64,000 nucleotides of DNA from Sedimenticola hydrogenitrophicus (lineage in GTDB: Bacteria; Pseudomonadota; Gammaproteobacteria; Chromatiales; Chromatiaceae): NCBI RefSeq assembly GCF_029017505.1, contig NZ_JAQGEI010000017.1:1-64000 (forward strand). The letters run 5' to 3'. Positions 40,655 to 48,354 of this stretch are shown here, piece by piece (position 1 is the first letter of the stretch; each line of letters opens with the position of its first letter). The translations under genes and the position numbers were made by a program. Under the pieces are notes generated by a model. It saw nothing but the letters and a program-made list of their open reading frames with translations, did no database searches and was not told where the DNA came from.

Positions 40655-41602
40655 GTGGCCAGCAACCCCTTTCAACGACAACTCAAGTCCATCCTGGACG
40701 GATTTCGCCAGGAACCTCCCAGCCGCACGCCGTCGCTGGTCGCCACCCTGTTCGGCGATGTGGTGGAGTCCCATGACCGGGAGATCTGGCTTGGTAGCAT
40801 CACCGCCCTGCTGGAACCGCTTGGCGTCAACGAACGGCTGGTGCGCACCGCCGTCTACCGGCTGGCCAAGGATGACTTTGTCGAGAGCAGCAAGATCGGA
40901 CGGCGCAGCTATTATCGCCTGACCGAGAGCGCCCGGAAGAAGGTCAGCGGCTACGACGAACTGATCTACTACCCCTCCAACAAACAGTGGAATGGCGACT
41001 GGATCCTGGTATTCACCGGCACCCAGGGGATCAATGCCAAACAGCGCGCACGGCTGCGCAAGGAGCTGACCTGGCTCGGTTACGGCATCATCGCTCCCAA
41101 CGCCTATGGCCATCCGACCGCACCCATCACCCAGACCCAGGCGATCCTTGCCCAGGTCGGGGTCACCAACCAGGCGGTGGTGCTGCGGGCGAGCAATTAT
41201 GACCCCATGTACGGGCTCGGCACCAAAGGCATGGTGCGTCAGTGTTTCAAGCTGGGCGAGCTGGAGAAGCAGTACGGCGCCTTCATCAAGCATTACCGGT
41301 CGCTGGCCAAGGCGATGCAGCATGCCCGGCATGTGGAGCAGGAGGATCCGGAGCACTGCTTCATGCTGCGCATCATGCTGATCCATCACTACCGCCGCAT
41401 CCTGTTGAAAGATCCCAAACTGCCGGCCGAACTGCTGCCGGACAACTGGCTGGGACAACAGGCGCAGGATCTGTGCGCCGCCATCTATCGCCCCCTGGAG
41501 GCATGCTCCGAACAGCATATCCTGGCGCTGTGCGAGAACCAGGCCGGCCCCTTTCGTCAGACCTCACCCCGGTTCAGTCAGCGGTTTGCGTCTTGGGCCT
41601 GA
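40655..41602 (+). CDS. paaX: PaaX phenylacetyl-CoA-responsive repressor
   Basis: A 315-residue regulator (E. coli PaaX has 316). The N-terminal winged helix (about residues 22-85; SLVATLFGDVVESHDREIWLG, then VRTAVYRLAKDDFVESSKIGRRSYYRL), a central Cas2-like domain (about 95-180) and the C-terminal PaaX domain (to about 300) are in the family order. In E. coli it represses the paa operons until phenylacetyl-CoA binds. The start is GTG at 40655 (MASNPFQ). It stands beside, and points towards, the diiron/reductase genes, and likely acts on the GATACAA sites at 44.3 and 46.6 kb. Confidence 0.95.
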   Translation: MASNPFQRQLKSILDGFRQEPPSRTPSLVATLFGDVVESHDREIWLGSITALLEPLGVNERLVRTAVYRLAKDDFVESSKIGRRSYYRLTESARKKVSGYDELIYYPSNKQWNGDWILVFTGTQGINAKQRARLRKELTWLGYGIIAPNAYGHPTAPITQTQAILAQVGVTNQAVVLRASNYDPMYGLGTKGMVRQCFKLGELEKQYGAFIKHYRSLAKAMQHARHVEQEDPEHCFMLRIMLIHHYRRILLKDPKLPAELLPDNWLGQQAQDLCAAIYRPLEACSEQHILALCENQAGPFRQTSPRFSQRFASWA

Positions 41603-41688
41603 GAGGCACTCGGTACTTCACTGTCCTACAGATAGAAACAAGCAATAATGGCTCACCCGCAGAACTGGCGGGTACGGAGAAAAGGCAT

Positions 41689-41781
41689 TTGCTCTCGCCA
41701 AGAGCGCAAAGACCACAGGAATCGGAATTTAATCGCAGGAATCAGTTTTTCTTGGCGTTTTTGGCGTCTTGGCGGGAGCAA
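41689..41781. repeat. Inverted repeat, CTCTCGCCAAG family, copy 2
   Basis: TTGCTCTCGCCAAG (41689-41702) pairs with CTTGGCGGGAGCAA (41768-41781) at 13 of 14 positions. It lies between the convergent ends of paaX and the reductase gene. It is the second copy of the element at 14671-14749. Confidence 0.8.
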
Positions 41782-41833
41782 AAAACTGCTCTGGAAAAAG
41801 CCGACCCGGAAACAGGCATCCCTCAAGCGGCAT

Positions 41834-42877
41834 TCAAAGCAACCGATCGGCCGCCGGCGTCTCCGGTGACGCCTGCTGCTCAAAGAAGCCCTCGGTATGG
41901 ATCTGCGCCTCCCTGGCCCCCAGCGCCCTGGCGGCGGCGATGCAGGCGTCGACGAACTCGGGGCTGCCGGCGGCATAGACGCTGTGCTTAGAGAGATCGG
42001 GGAACATCTCCGGCAGGATGGCCGGGATCCGCCCCAGCGGCGCCTCACCCTGCTCCCGGGTCAGGGTGCGCACAAATTTGAAGTTGCGGTGTTTCGCCTG
42101 CCACAGGGCAAGCCGGCCGGTGTCATACAGATCGTCATGGGTCGGCGCCGAGAACAGCACCGTCACCGGTTGCCGGTAGCCGCGGCTCAGGGCTGCCTCG
42201 GCCAGGGCCATGATCGGTGCCAGCCCGGTACCGGCCGCCAGGCAGAGCACCGGGGTCTCGGCCGCCGGATCACCGATGAAGGTGCCGTAGGGACCCGACA
42301 GCTTGATCCGGTCGCCCACCTTGAGGTTGTCATGCACCCAGTTGCTGATGCCGCCGCCCTCGACCCGGGCGATCTGCAGGCTGATCTCGCCATCCGGACG
42401 CGAGGCGTTGGCAATGGAGTAGGCACGCGGTGGAATCTGATTGTCAGGATGGTTCACCAGCACGTACTGGCCCGGCCAGTAGCGTAGCGGCTTGCCCACC
42501 GGCCGTAGCCGCAGTTCAATGATACGGTGGGTACGCACCAGCCGCTCCACCACCACGAAGGAGACGTTCTCCCGCGGTGGAAACAGCTTCGGTTGCGCAT
42601 CCTCGGTGCCCCACTCGATCTCCAGCAGATCCGACAGCGGCTTGGCCATGCACATCAGGCCGAAGCCCTGATCCCGCTCCTCCGGGGCCAGCGCCATGTC
42701 CAGCACCATGCCCTGGTCGAACTCGCCCTGCCGGACCTTGATCTTGCATTCGCCGCAGGCGCCGGCACGGCAGTTGTTGGGCAGTGCATAGCCCGCCTTT
42801 TCCAGCGCGGCCAGGACGGTCTCCCCCTGCTGGCACTCCACCTCGTGACCGGATGGATATAATCGGATTTTTTTCAT
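41834..42877 (-). CDS. [2Fe-2S]-flavin reductase with N-terminal ferredoxin domain
   Basis: A 347-residue electron-transfer protein. The plant-type [2Fe-2S] domain comes first (Cys36, Cys41, Cys44 and Cys76; NNCRAGACGECKIK). An FAD domain (IPPRAYSIANAS) and an NAD(P) domain (LCLAAGTGLAPIMALAEAAL) follow. This order matches reductases of bacterial multicomponent diiron monooxygenases and BenC-like reductases. PaaE is the opposite: its [2Fe-2S] domain is at the C-terminus. So this is not a PaaE orthologue, although it lies in the paa cluster and is the likely electron donor for the diiron protein at 43169. An FNR-like reductase for another oxygenase is the alternative. Confidence 0.9.
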   Translation of the reverse strand: MKKIRLYPSGHEVECQQGETVLAALEKAGYALPNNCRAGACGECKIKVRQGEFDQGMVLDMALAPEERDQGFGLMCMAKPLSDLLEIEWGTEDAQPKLFPPRENVSFVVVERLVRTHRIIELRLRPVGKPLRYWPGQYVLVNHPDNQIPPRAYSIANASRPDGEISLQIARVEGGGISNWVHDNLKVGDRIKLSGPYGTFIGDPAAETPVLCLAAGTGLAPIMALAEAALSRGYRQPVTVLFSAPTHDDLYDTGRLALWQAKHRNFKFVRTLTREQGEAPLGRIPAILPEMFPDLSKHSVYAAGSPEFVDACIAAARALGAREAQIHTEGFFEQQASPETPAADRLL

Positions 42878-42929
42878 CAGTTAATACCAGACCATGGGTA
42901 AAGCCGCTCCCGGCCATCCGGCTTGTCGC

Positions 42930-43006
42930 CGCAGGGGCAGGCCCCTGTGCCTGCCCTTTTCCAACGAAGCACCACCATCCGGGCAACCACGGGGGGTTGC
43001 CCCTAT
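42930..43006 (+). repeat. GTAGGGGCAGGCCCC repeat, copy B
   Basis: A diverged copy (begins GCAGGGGCAGGCCCC, ends GGTTGCCCCTATG) in the gap between the diiron and reductase genes, in tandem with copy C. Confidence 0.85.
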
Positions 43007-43037
43007 GCGGCATGGGAAAAAGCCACCGCACCAACCC

Positions 43038-43113
43038 GTAGGGGCAGGCCCCTGTGCCTGCCCTTTTCCAACGAAGCACCGCCTTCCGGGCAACCACGGG
43101 GGGTTGCCCCTAC
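43038..43113 (+). repeat. GTAGGGGCAGGCCCC repeat, copy C
   Basis: A full copy beginning GTAGGGGCAGGCCCC and ending GGTTGCCCCTAC, 31 bases after copy B. The two nearly fill the 291-base gap between the diiron and reductase genes. Confidence 0.88.
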
Positions 43114-43168
43114 GCCAATCCCTGGACAAAACCGGGAGGCGGGTCACCACCCGGTTACCTGGAAATTC

Positions 43169-44194
43169 TCAGAATATCGGAATGATCTCGTCCAGATCAA
43201 TATCCAGCACTTCCTGACCGGTAATGCCCACCTCGGGGATGGCGGGGAACGGGATGTCGTAGCGATCCAGCACCCCCTTCAGATTGAGCATCGCCCTGCG
43301 CCAGTTCTCCAGCTTCTCCTCGACCGCGGGGATACCGAAACCGGCGTTGCGCGCGATCGCCTCCGCCTCACGCTGCACGGCAATGAAATCCTCGGGCAGA
43401 TCCCAGAACTCCATCGGCGGTTCATACAGCACCGCCGACAGGAACAGGTAGCCGGCGCGGATCTGTTTGGTGATGACCGACTTGTTCTCCTCCGGCAGGC
43501 TCGGATAGTCGCGTTCCATCAATGCCATGCAGATGGCCATGTGGCGGCCCTCGTCGCGACCGATATTGCGGAACGCCTCCCGGAACACCTCCTCCTCGCA
43601 GCTCTTGGCCATCTGGTGGAAGATGGTGGCGGCAGCGATCTCGCCCATCAGGAAGGAGCTGAACAGCACCGCCAGGCTGTACTTGGGTACCGCCTGCTTG
43701 TAACCGTTCCAGTAGCGCCCGCCGTTGAAGTAGAGCCACTTGGCGTTGCGCTGCAGTTTCCGCCCCAGTTCGGTCTTGGGGGTGTAGGTCATGGCATCGG
43801 GGTGATCCAGCAGCTTGGTGATGGCGAGACCGCACATCTGCTCATGGTTCTGTTCGTCCCGGGTGACCGAGAAGAAGCAGCGGCGCACCGGATCCTCTTC
43901 ATGGTCCTCGTAGGTCTTGATCATGGCCTCGGCAAACACCGGTGGCGCGGAGGCGTCGAACACCGAGAGCAGGGTCCACCAGTAGGCGATCGACTCACGC
44001 TCTTCCCAGCTGTACTGGTCCGGATCGAAGGTATCCCAGGGCAGTTTTTCCGGGTCCCAATACTCGCGCTGGGCCGCCTCCCACACCTCCTGCATCTTGC
44101 TGGTCTCGCGCACCCAGCTCAGGGGATAGATATTGGGCTGGGGGGTCTCCGGGGGGAACTCCATCTTGTCTGCAAACCGCTCTCTCTCACTCAT
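43169..44194 (-). CDS. R2/BMM-like carboxylate-bridged diiron protein, candidate epoxidase of the phenylacetate cluster
   Basis: A 341-residue soluble protein. Two halves of a four-helix ferritin-like bundle carry all six expected iron ligands: Glu89 (VFAEAMIKTYED), Glu114 and His117 (RDEQNHEQM), Glu185 (LMGEIAAAT), and Glu215 and His218 (RDEGRHMAI). The spacing E-x24-ExxH and E-x29-ExxH fits ribonucleotide-reductase R2 and bacterial diiron monooxygenases. It is not PaaA, PaaC or BoxB by sequence. It sits where paaABCD would be expected, with its own reductase downstream and paaZ upstream, so oxygen insertion into phenylacetyl-CoA is the leading guess. The start at 44194 has GAGGAG upstream. 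Confidence 0.85.
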   Translation of the reverse strand: MSERERFADKMEFPPETPQPNIYPLSWVRETSKMQEVWEAAQREYWDPEKLPWDTFDPDQYSWEERESIAYWWTLLSVFDASAPPVFAEAMIKTYEDHEEDPVRRCFFSVTRDEQNHEQMCGLAITKLLDHPDAMTYTPKTELGRKLQRNAKWLYFNGGRYWNGYKQAVPKYSLAVLFSSFLMGEIAAATIFHQMAKSCEEEVFREAFRNIGRDEGRHMAICMALMERDYPSLPEENKSVITKQIRAGYLFLSAVLYEPPMEFWDLPEDFIAVQREAEAIARNAGFGIPAVEEKLENWRRAMLNLKGVLDRYDIPFPAIPEVGITGQEVLDIDLDEIIPIF

Positions 44195-44301
44195 CGCTCT
44201 CGCTCCTCGACTCTTTGTAACCACACCGCCCAGGGCCGTGCGGATAGACAAACCGCATGCGCCGCGTTGCGGCATGGGAGAAACATAGCAAGCATTCTTA
44301 A

Positions 44302-44345
44302 ACGATACAATATTTTTTATATTTATTTTATTTTTGTATCATTAA
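44302..44345. promoter_or_regulatory. Candidate PaaX operator upstream of the diiron gene
   Basis: GATACAA (44304-44310) and TTGTATC (44334-44340) form a perfect 7-bp inverted pair 23 bases apart in very AT-rich DNA, 110-150 bases before the diiron gene. The longer string ACGATACAATATTTT (44302-44316) recurs exactly at 46584-46598. Binding by PaaX is inferred from context. Confidence 0.65.
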
Positions 44346-44403
44346 AAATCTCGCTGCCAACCCCCCGGTTATCGTCGCGTCCCTGCGACGGAGCGACAGG
44401 CTC

Positions 44404-46425
44404 CTAGGCGGCCTGCCGCTTGGCCACCAGCGTCAACACGTCATACGTGGCGACCAGTTCGCCGCGCTGGTTATGTACCTGGCAATCCCAGCGCACCTCA
44501 CCGTACTCCTCGTTCACCCGCGGCACCTTCTGCTTGCAGGTAAAGGTCACCTGGATGGCATCCCCGGGATAGAGCGGTGTCAGAAAGCGCAGGTGCTCCA
44601 GGCCGTAATTGGCCAGCACCGGGCCCGGTGCCGGATCGACGAACAGCCCGGCGGCCGCCGAGACGATGAAGTAGCCGTGGGCCACCCGCCCCTCGAAGAA
44701 CGGATTGGCCCTGGCCGCCGCCTCGTCCATGTGGGCATAGAAGCGGTCGCCGCTGAACTCGGCGAAATGCTCGATATCCTCCAGGGTCACGACGCGCTGT
44801 CCGCTCACGATGCCCTCGCCAATCTGCAGCTCTTCAATGGACTTGCGGAAGGGGTGTACGCGGTCTTCGATGCGCCGGGCACCCGCTATCCATTTGTCGC
44901 TCACCGCGGTGAGCATGCTGGGCGATCCCTGCAGCGCGACGCACTGCATATAGTGTAGTACACCACGGATACCGCCCAGCTCCTGGCCGCCGCCGGCGCG
45001 GCCCGGCCCGCCATGGATCAGATAGGGCAGCGGCGAACCGTGGCCCGTGGACTCTTTGGCGCAGTCGCGGTTGTTGATCAGCAGCCGGCCGTGCCAGGCC
45101 CCCAGGCCCAGCACCATGGCCCGGGCGAAGGCCTCGTCGTAGGTGAAGATGGAGCTGACCAGGCTGCCCTGGCCCATCCCGGCAAGCCGGATCGCCTCAT
45201 CCACCCCCTCGTAGGGAACCACCGTGCTGACCGGACCGAACGCCTCGACATCGTGCACCTCGCGGTTCTGCAACGGCCGATCGCAATAGAGCAGCACCGG
45301 TTTCATGAAGGCCCCCGCGCCGGGGACCGCCTCGCCCGGGTCGCCATAGACGATTTCGCAGGAGCGGGTCAGCTCGGCTATCCGCTCGCGTACCTCGGCA
45401 CACTGCTCTGTGCTGGCCAGGGCGCCCATGGTCACCCCCTCCCGGTCGGGATCGCCCACCACCACCCGGCCGAGACGTGCCGCCAGCGCATCGATCACAA
45501 AGGGCGCCAGGTGACGCGGCACCAGGGCGCGGCGGATGGCGGTGCACTTCTGTCCGGACTTCACTGTCATTTCCCGCACCACCTCCTTGACGTAGAGATC
45601 GAACTCCTCGCTTCCCGGTGTGGCGTCGGGACCAAGAATGGAGGCGTTGAGCGAATCCGCCTCCATGGTGAAGCGCACCGAATTGTTGAGAATGGCCGGG
45701 TGCCGGCGCAGCATCAGGCCGGTGGAGGCGGAGCCGGTGAAGGTGACCGCATCCTGGCAGGTGACGTGATCCAGCAGGTCGCCGACACTGCCGCAGACCA
45801 GCTGCAACGAGCCCTCCGGCAGAATGCCGGATTCGATCATGTGGCGGACCATCAGCTCGGTCAGGTAGGCGGTTTGACTGGCCGGCTTGATGATGCACGG
45901 CATACCGGCGATGAAGCTGGGCGCCAGCTTCTCCAGCATTCCCCAGCAGGGGAAGTTAAAGGCGTTGATGTGGATCGCCACCCCCTCCAGCGGCACATAA
46001 ATATGCTGGCCGACAAAGCTCCCCTTGCGCGACAGCATCTCTGGCTGGCCGTCGATATAGAGGTGACCGTTTGGCATCTCGCGCCGCCCCTTGCTGGAGT
46101 AGGCGAACAGCGTGCCGGTACCGCCTTCGATATCGATCCAGGAGTCGGAACGGGTGGCACCGGTGTGCCTGGAGAGGGTATAGAACTCCTCCTTGCGCTG
46201 CTGCAGGTAGAGCCCCAGCTCCTTCAGCTTGTAGGCGCGTTCATGGAAGGTCAGCGCGCGCAACGCCGGGCCGCCCACCTCCCGGCCGTAACGCAGCATG
46301 GCGGCGAAATCGAGACCCCGGCTGCTGATCTCGGCCACCGCCTCACCGGTCACCGCGCTGTTCAGCATGACCCCCGGTCCCGCACCTTCGACCCAGGCAC
46401 CACAGGCATAACTCTTCAATCGCAT
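44404..46425 (-). CDS. paaZ: PaaZ bifunctional oxepin-CoA hydrolase/aldehyde dehydrogenase
   Basis: A 673-residue enzyme (E. coli PaaZ has 681). The N-terminal aldehyde dehydrogenase domain (about residues 1-520) has catalytic Cys294 (SGQKCTAIRRA) and Glu256 (FTMEADSLN). The C-terminal MaoC-like hydratase (about 540-670) has YAHMDEAAARANPFFEGRVAHGYF as its hot-dog motif, with Asp and His in place. It opens the oxepin-CoA ring and oxidises the resulting aldehyde to 3-oxo-5,6-dehydrosuberyl-CoA. It is divergent from paaF and heads the leftward unit paaZ-diiron-reductase. Its presence implies that the epoxide/oxepin intermediates are formed. Confidence 0.96.
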   Translation of the reverse strand: MRLKSYACGAWVEGAGPGVMLNSAVTGEAVAEISSRGLDFAAMLRYGREVGGPALRALTFHERAYKLKELGLYLQQRKEEFYTLSRHTGATRSDSWIDIEGGTGTLFAYSSKGRREMPNGHLYIDGQPEMLSRKGSFVGQHIYVPLEGVAIHINAFNFPCWGMLEKLAPSFIAGMPCIIKPASQTAYLTELMVRHMIESGILPEGSLQLVCGSVGDLLDHVTCQDAVTFTGSASTGLMLRRHPAILNNSVRFTMEADSLNASILGPDATPGSEEFDLYVKEVVREMTVKSGQKCTAIRRALVPRHLAPFVIDALAARLGRVVVGDPDREGVTMGALASTEQCAEVRERIAELTRSCEIVYGDPGEAVPGAGAFMKPVLLYCDRPLQNREVHDVEAFGPVSTVVPYEGVDEAIRLAGMGQGSLVSSIFTYDEAFARAMVLGLGAWHGRLLINNRDCAKESTGHGSPLPYLIHGGPGRAGGGQELGGIRGVLHYMQCVALQGSPSMLTAVSDKWIAGARRIEDRVHPFRKSIEELQIGEGIVSGQRVVTLEDIEHFAEFSGDRFYAHMDEAAARANPFFEGRVAHGYFIVSAAAGLFVDPAPGPVLANYGLEHLRFLTPLYPGDAIQVTFTCKQKVPRVNEEYGEVRWDCQVHNQRGELVATYDVLTLVAKRQAA

Positions 46426-46583
46426 CTCTCGCTCCTCCAGCCCGCCAGGGCCTGTTTATCACGCTCAATAAATTTGGACTGTGGGGACGCCCCGAATACT
46501 CCCCGCGGGAAAAGCGGCTATGCTCACTGATGCGTGTGGTCCCGCCACAGACAACCGTGGCTGATAGTAGCCCGCAATCTAAT

Positions 46584-46650
46584 ACGATACAATATTTTGA
46601 CTTTTATATTATTTTTCGTAGTATTTTAAAATCGAGTTGTGATACAACAT
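46584..46650. promoter_or_regulatory. Candidate PaaX operators between paaZ and paaF
   Basis: ACGATACAATATTTT (46584-46598) is identical to the site at 44302-44316. A second copy of GATACAA at 46641-46647 lies inside the small palindrome GTTGT-GAT-ACAAC (46636-46648). Both are in the 339-base divergent gap and could control paaZ and paaF together. AAGGAGA at 46754-46760 is the paaF ribosome site. Confidence 0.65.
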
Positions 46651-46764
46651 CATGCAGGTCTGAAAGCGCATCCCCGTAACCAGGGATTCCGGCAGGGGTG
46701 GCTGACGACAACCCTATAAAGCGCGCGGATAAGTCGCCCTGACCAGCGCGTCCAAGGAGACGAG

Positions 46765-47547
46765 ATGATGGCCTACAGGGATATCCAGGTGGACCCGCCA
46801 CGCAACGGCGTCCAGCTGATCCGGTTGAACCGCCCCGAGGCGCACAATGCGCTGCGCACCGCCCTGCTGGGTGAACTCGCCGAGGCCCTGGCGGCGGCGG
46901 CGACGGTGGATGAACAAGTCCGCGTGGTGCTGCTCAGCGGATCGGAGAAGGTGTTTGCCGCCGGTGCCGACATCAAGGAGATGGCGGCGCTGGACGCGGT
47001 TGGACTGTGGAAGGATCGGCGTCCGCAACACTGGAAGGCGATCCGCGGCTTTCCCAAGCCGCTCATCGCCGCGGTCAACGGCTACTGCCTGGGCGGCGGC
47101 CTGGAGCTGGCGATGCACGCCGACTGCATCATCGCCGGCGAGGATGCCCGCTTCGGCCAGCCCGAGATCAACCTGGGGATCATCCCCGGCGCCGGCGGCA
47201 CCCAGCGGCTGGTGCGCGCGGTCGGCAAGTCCCTGGCCATGAAGCTTATCCTCAGCGGCGAGTTCATCGGCGCGCGCGAGGCCCTGGCCGCCGGCCTGGT
47301 GGCCGAGGTGACCCAGCCGGAACTGACCCTGAAACGGGCCACCGCCCTGGCGGAGACCATGGCGGAGAAATCCCCCATCGCCCTGCGCCTGGCAAAAGAA
47401 GCCATTCTGGCCAGCTTTGAAACCCCCTTGAGCCAGGGCCTGGAACTGGAACGCAAGGCGTTCCTGTTCCTGGCCGCCAGCGCGGACCGCCGGGAGGGCA
47501 TCGAGGCCTTCCTGGAGAAGCGTCCCCCCAAATTCACAGGTCAATAA
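46765..47547 (+). CDS. paaF: 2,3-dehydroadipyl-CoA hydratase
   Basis: A 260-residue crotonase-family enzyme. The oxyanion-hole segments VFAAGADIKEMAAL and VNGYCLGGGLELAMHADCI, and the two catalytic glutamates in FGQPEINLGIIPGAGGTQRL, match enoyl-CoA hydratases and E. coli PaaF. It hydrates 2,3-dehydroadipyl-CoA in the lower pathway. ATG at 46765 or 46768 could be used. It starts the rightward unit, and the next gene is 11 bases away. Confidence 0.93.
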   Translation: MMAYRDIQVDPPRNGVQLIRLNRPEAHNALRTALLGELAEALAAAATVDEQVRVVLLSGSEKVFAAGADIKEMAALDAVGLWKDRRPQHWKAIRGFPKPLIAAVNGYCLGGGLELAMHADCIIAGEDARFGQPEINLGIIPGAGGTQRLVRAVGKSLAMKLILSGEFIGAREALAAGLVAEVTQPELTLKRATALAETMAEKSPIALRLAKEAILASFETPLSQGLELERKAFLFLAASADRREGIEAFLEKRPPKFTGQ

Positions 47548-47558
47548 AAGAGAACACC

Positions 47559-48350
47559 ATGAGTTACCACACGATTCAATTCCAGGTGGCAGACGGCGTC
47601 GCCACCCTGACCCTGAACCGGCCGGAGAGCCTGAACAGTTTCAACACCACGATGCACGGCGAGATCCGCGACGCCCTGAAGCAGGTGCGACAGGACGGCT
47701 CCATCCGCTGCCTGCTGCTTACCGGTGCCGGGCGCGGCTTCTGCGCCGGCCAGGACCTCAACGACCGGGCGGTGGCACCGGGCGAGGCGATGCCCGACCT
47801 GAGCCTCTCCATCAAACAGAACTACAACCCGCTGGTGCGCAGCCTCATGACCCTGGACAAGCCGGTGATCTGCGCGGTCAACGGCGTCGCCGCCGGGGCC
47901 GGTGCCAACATCGCCCTGGCCTGCGATATCGTGCTGGCGGCCCGCTCCGCCAGCTTCATCCAGGGCTTCTCCAAGATCGGCCTGATCCCCGACTCGGGCG
48001 GCACCTGGACCCTGCCCCGGCTGGTGGGCCGTGCCCGCGCCATGGGCATGGCCATGCTCAGCGGCAAGCTGTCGGCCGAACAGGCGGCCGACTGGGGACT
48101 GATCTGGCAGGTGGTAGATGACGACCGGCTGATGGAGGAGGCGCGCAGCCTGGCCACTCACCTGGCCACCCAGCCCACCAAGGGACTGGCGCTGACCAAG
48201 CGGGCCATCAACGCAGCCGGCGGCAACAGCCTGAAACAGCAGCTGGAGCTGGAGTGCGACCTGCAGTACATCGCCGGCTGCAGCCACGACTACCGCGAAG
48301 GCGTCGCCGCCTTCATCGCCAAGCGCCCAGCGGAATTCAAGGGGGAATAG
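47559..48350 (+). CDS. paaG: 1,2-epoxyphenylacetyl-CoA isomerase
   Basis: A 263-residue crotonase-family isomerase (E. coli PaaG has 262). [17 protein letters not shown] and the catalytic-Asp segment [18 protein letters not shown] are PaaG-specific: the aspartate stands where hydratases have glutamate. It turns the ring epoxide into oxepin-CoA, so its presence argues strongly that this organism makes the epoxide. The gap to paaH is 4 bases. Confidence 0.95.
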   Translation: MSYHTIQFQVADGVATLTLNRPESLNSFNTTMHGEIRDALKQVRQDGSIRCLLLTGAGRGFCAGQDLNDRAVAPGEAMPDLSLSIKQNYNPLVRSLMTLDKPVICAVNGVAAGAGANIALACDIVLAARSASFIQGFSKIGLIPDSGGTWTLPRLVGRARAMGMAMLSGKLSAEQAADWGLIWQVVDDDRLMEEARSLATHLATQPTKGLALTKRAINAAGGNSLKQQLELECDLQYIAGCSHDYREGVAAFIAKRPAEFKGE

Positions 48351-48354
48351 GCTA

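Noticed and set aside
41834-42877. Naming the reductase PaaE.
   Set aside because: PaaE carries its [2Fe-2S] domain at the C-terminus; here it is N-terminal, so orthology is unlikely.
42930-43113. A possible CRISPR array from repeated units at 42.9-43.1 kb and 56.0-56.2 kb.
   Set aside because: Each locus has only two units, the units are palindromic and about 77 bases long, and no cas genes are near.
43169-44194. Identification of the diiron protein as BoxB (benzoyl-CoA epoxidase) or PaaA.
   Set aside because: Length and motifs differ from what is known of BoxB and PaaA, there is no boxA or boxC, and no paaB or paaC is beside it.
45013-46530. A 505-codon open frame on the plus strand opposite paaZ, with similar long frames opposite livK (34442-35530), paaH (48352-49878), iorA (54097-55614) and cusA (5670-6989).
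   Set aside because: Their translations are rich in His, Gln, Gly and Arg with no family motif. They mirror well-supported genes and arise from GC-rich third positions.
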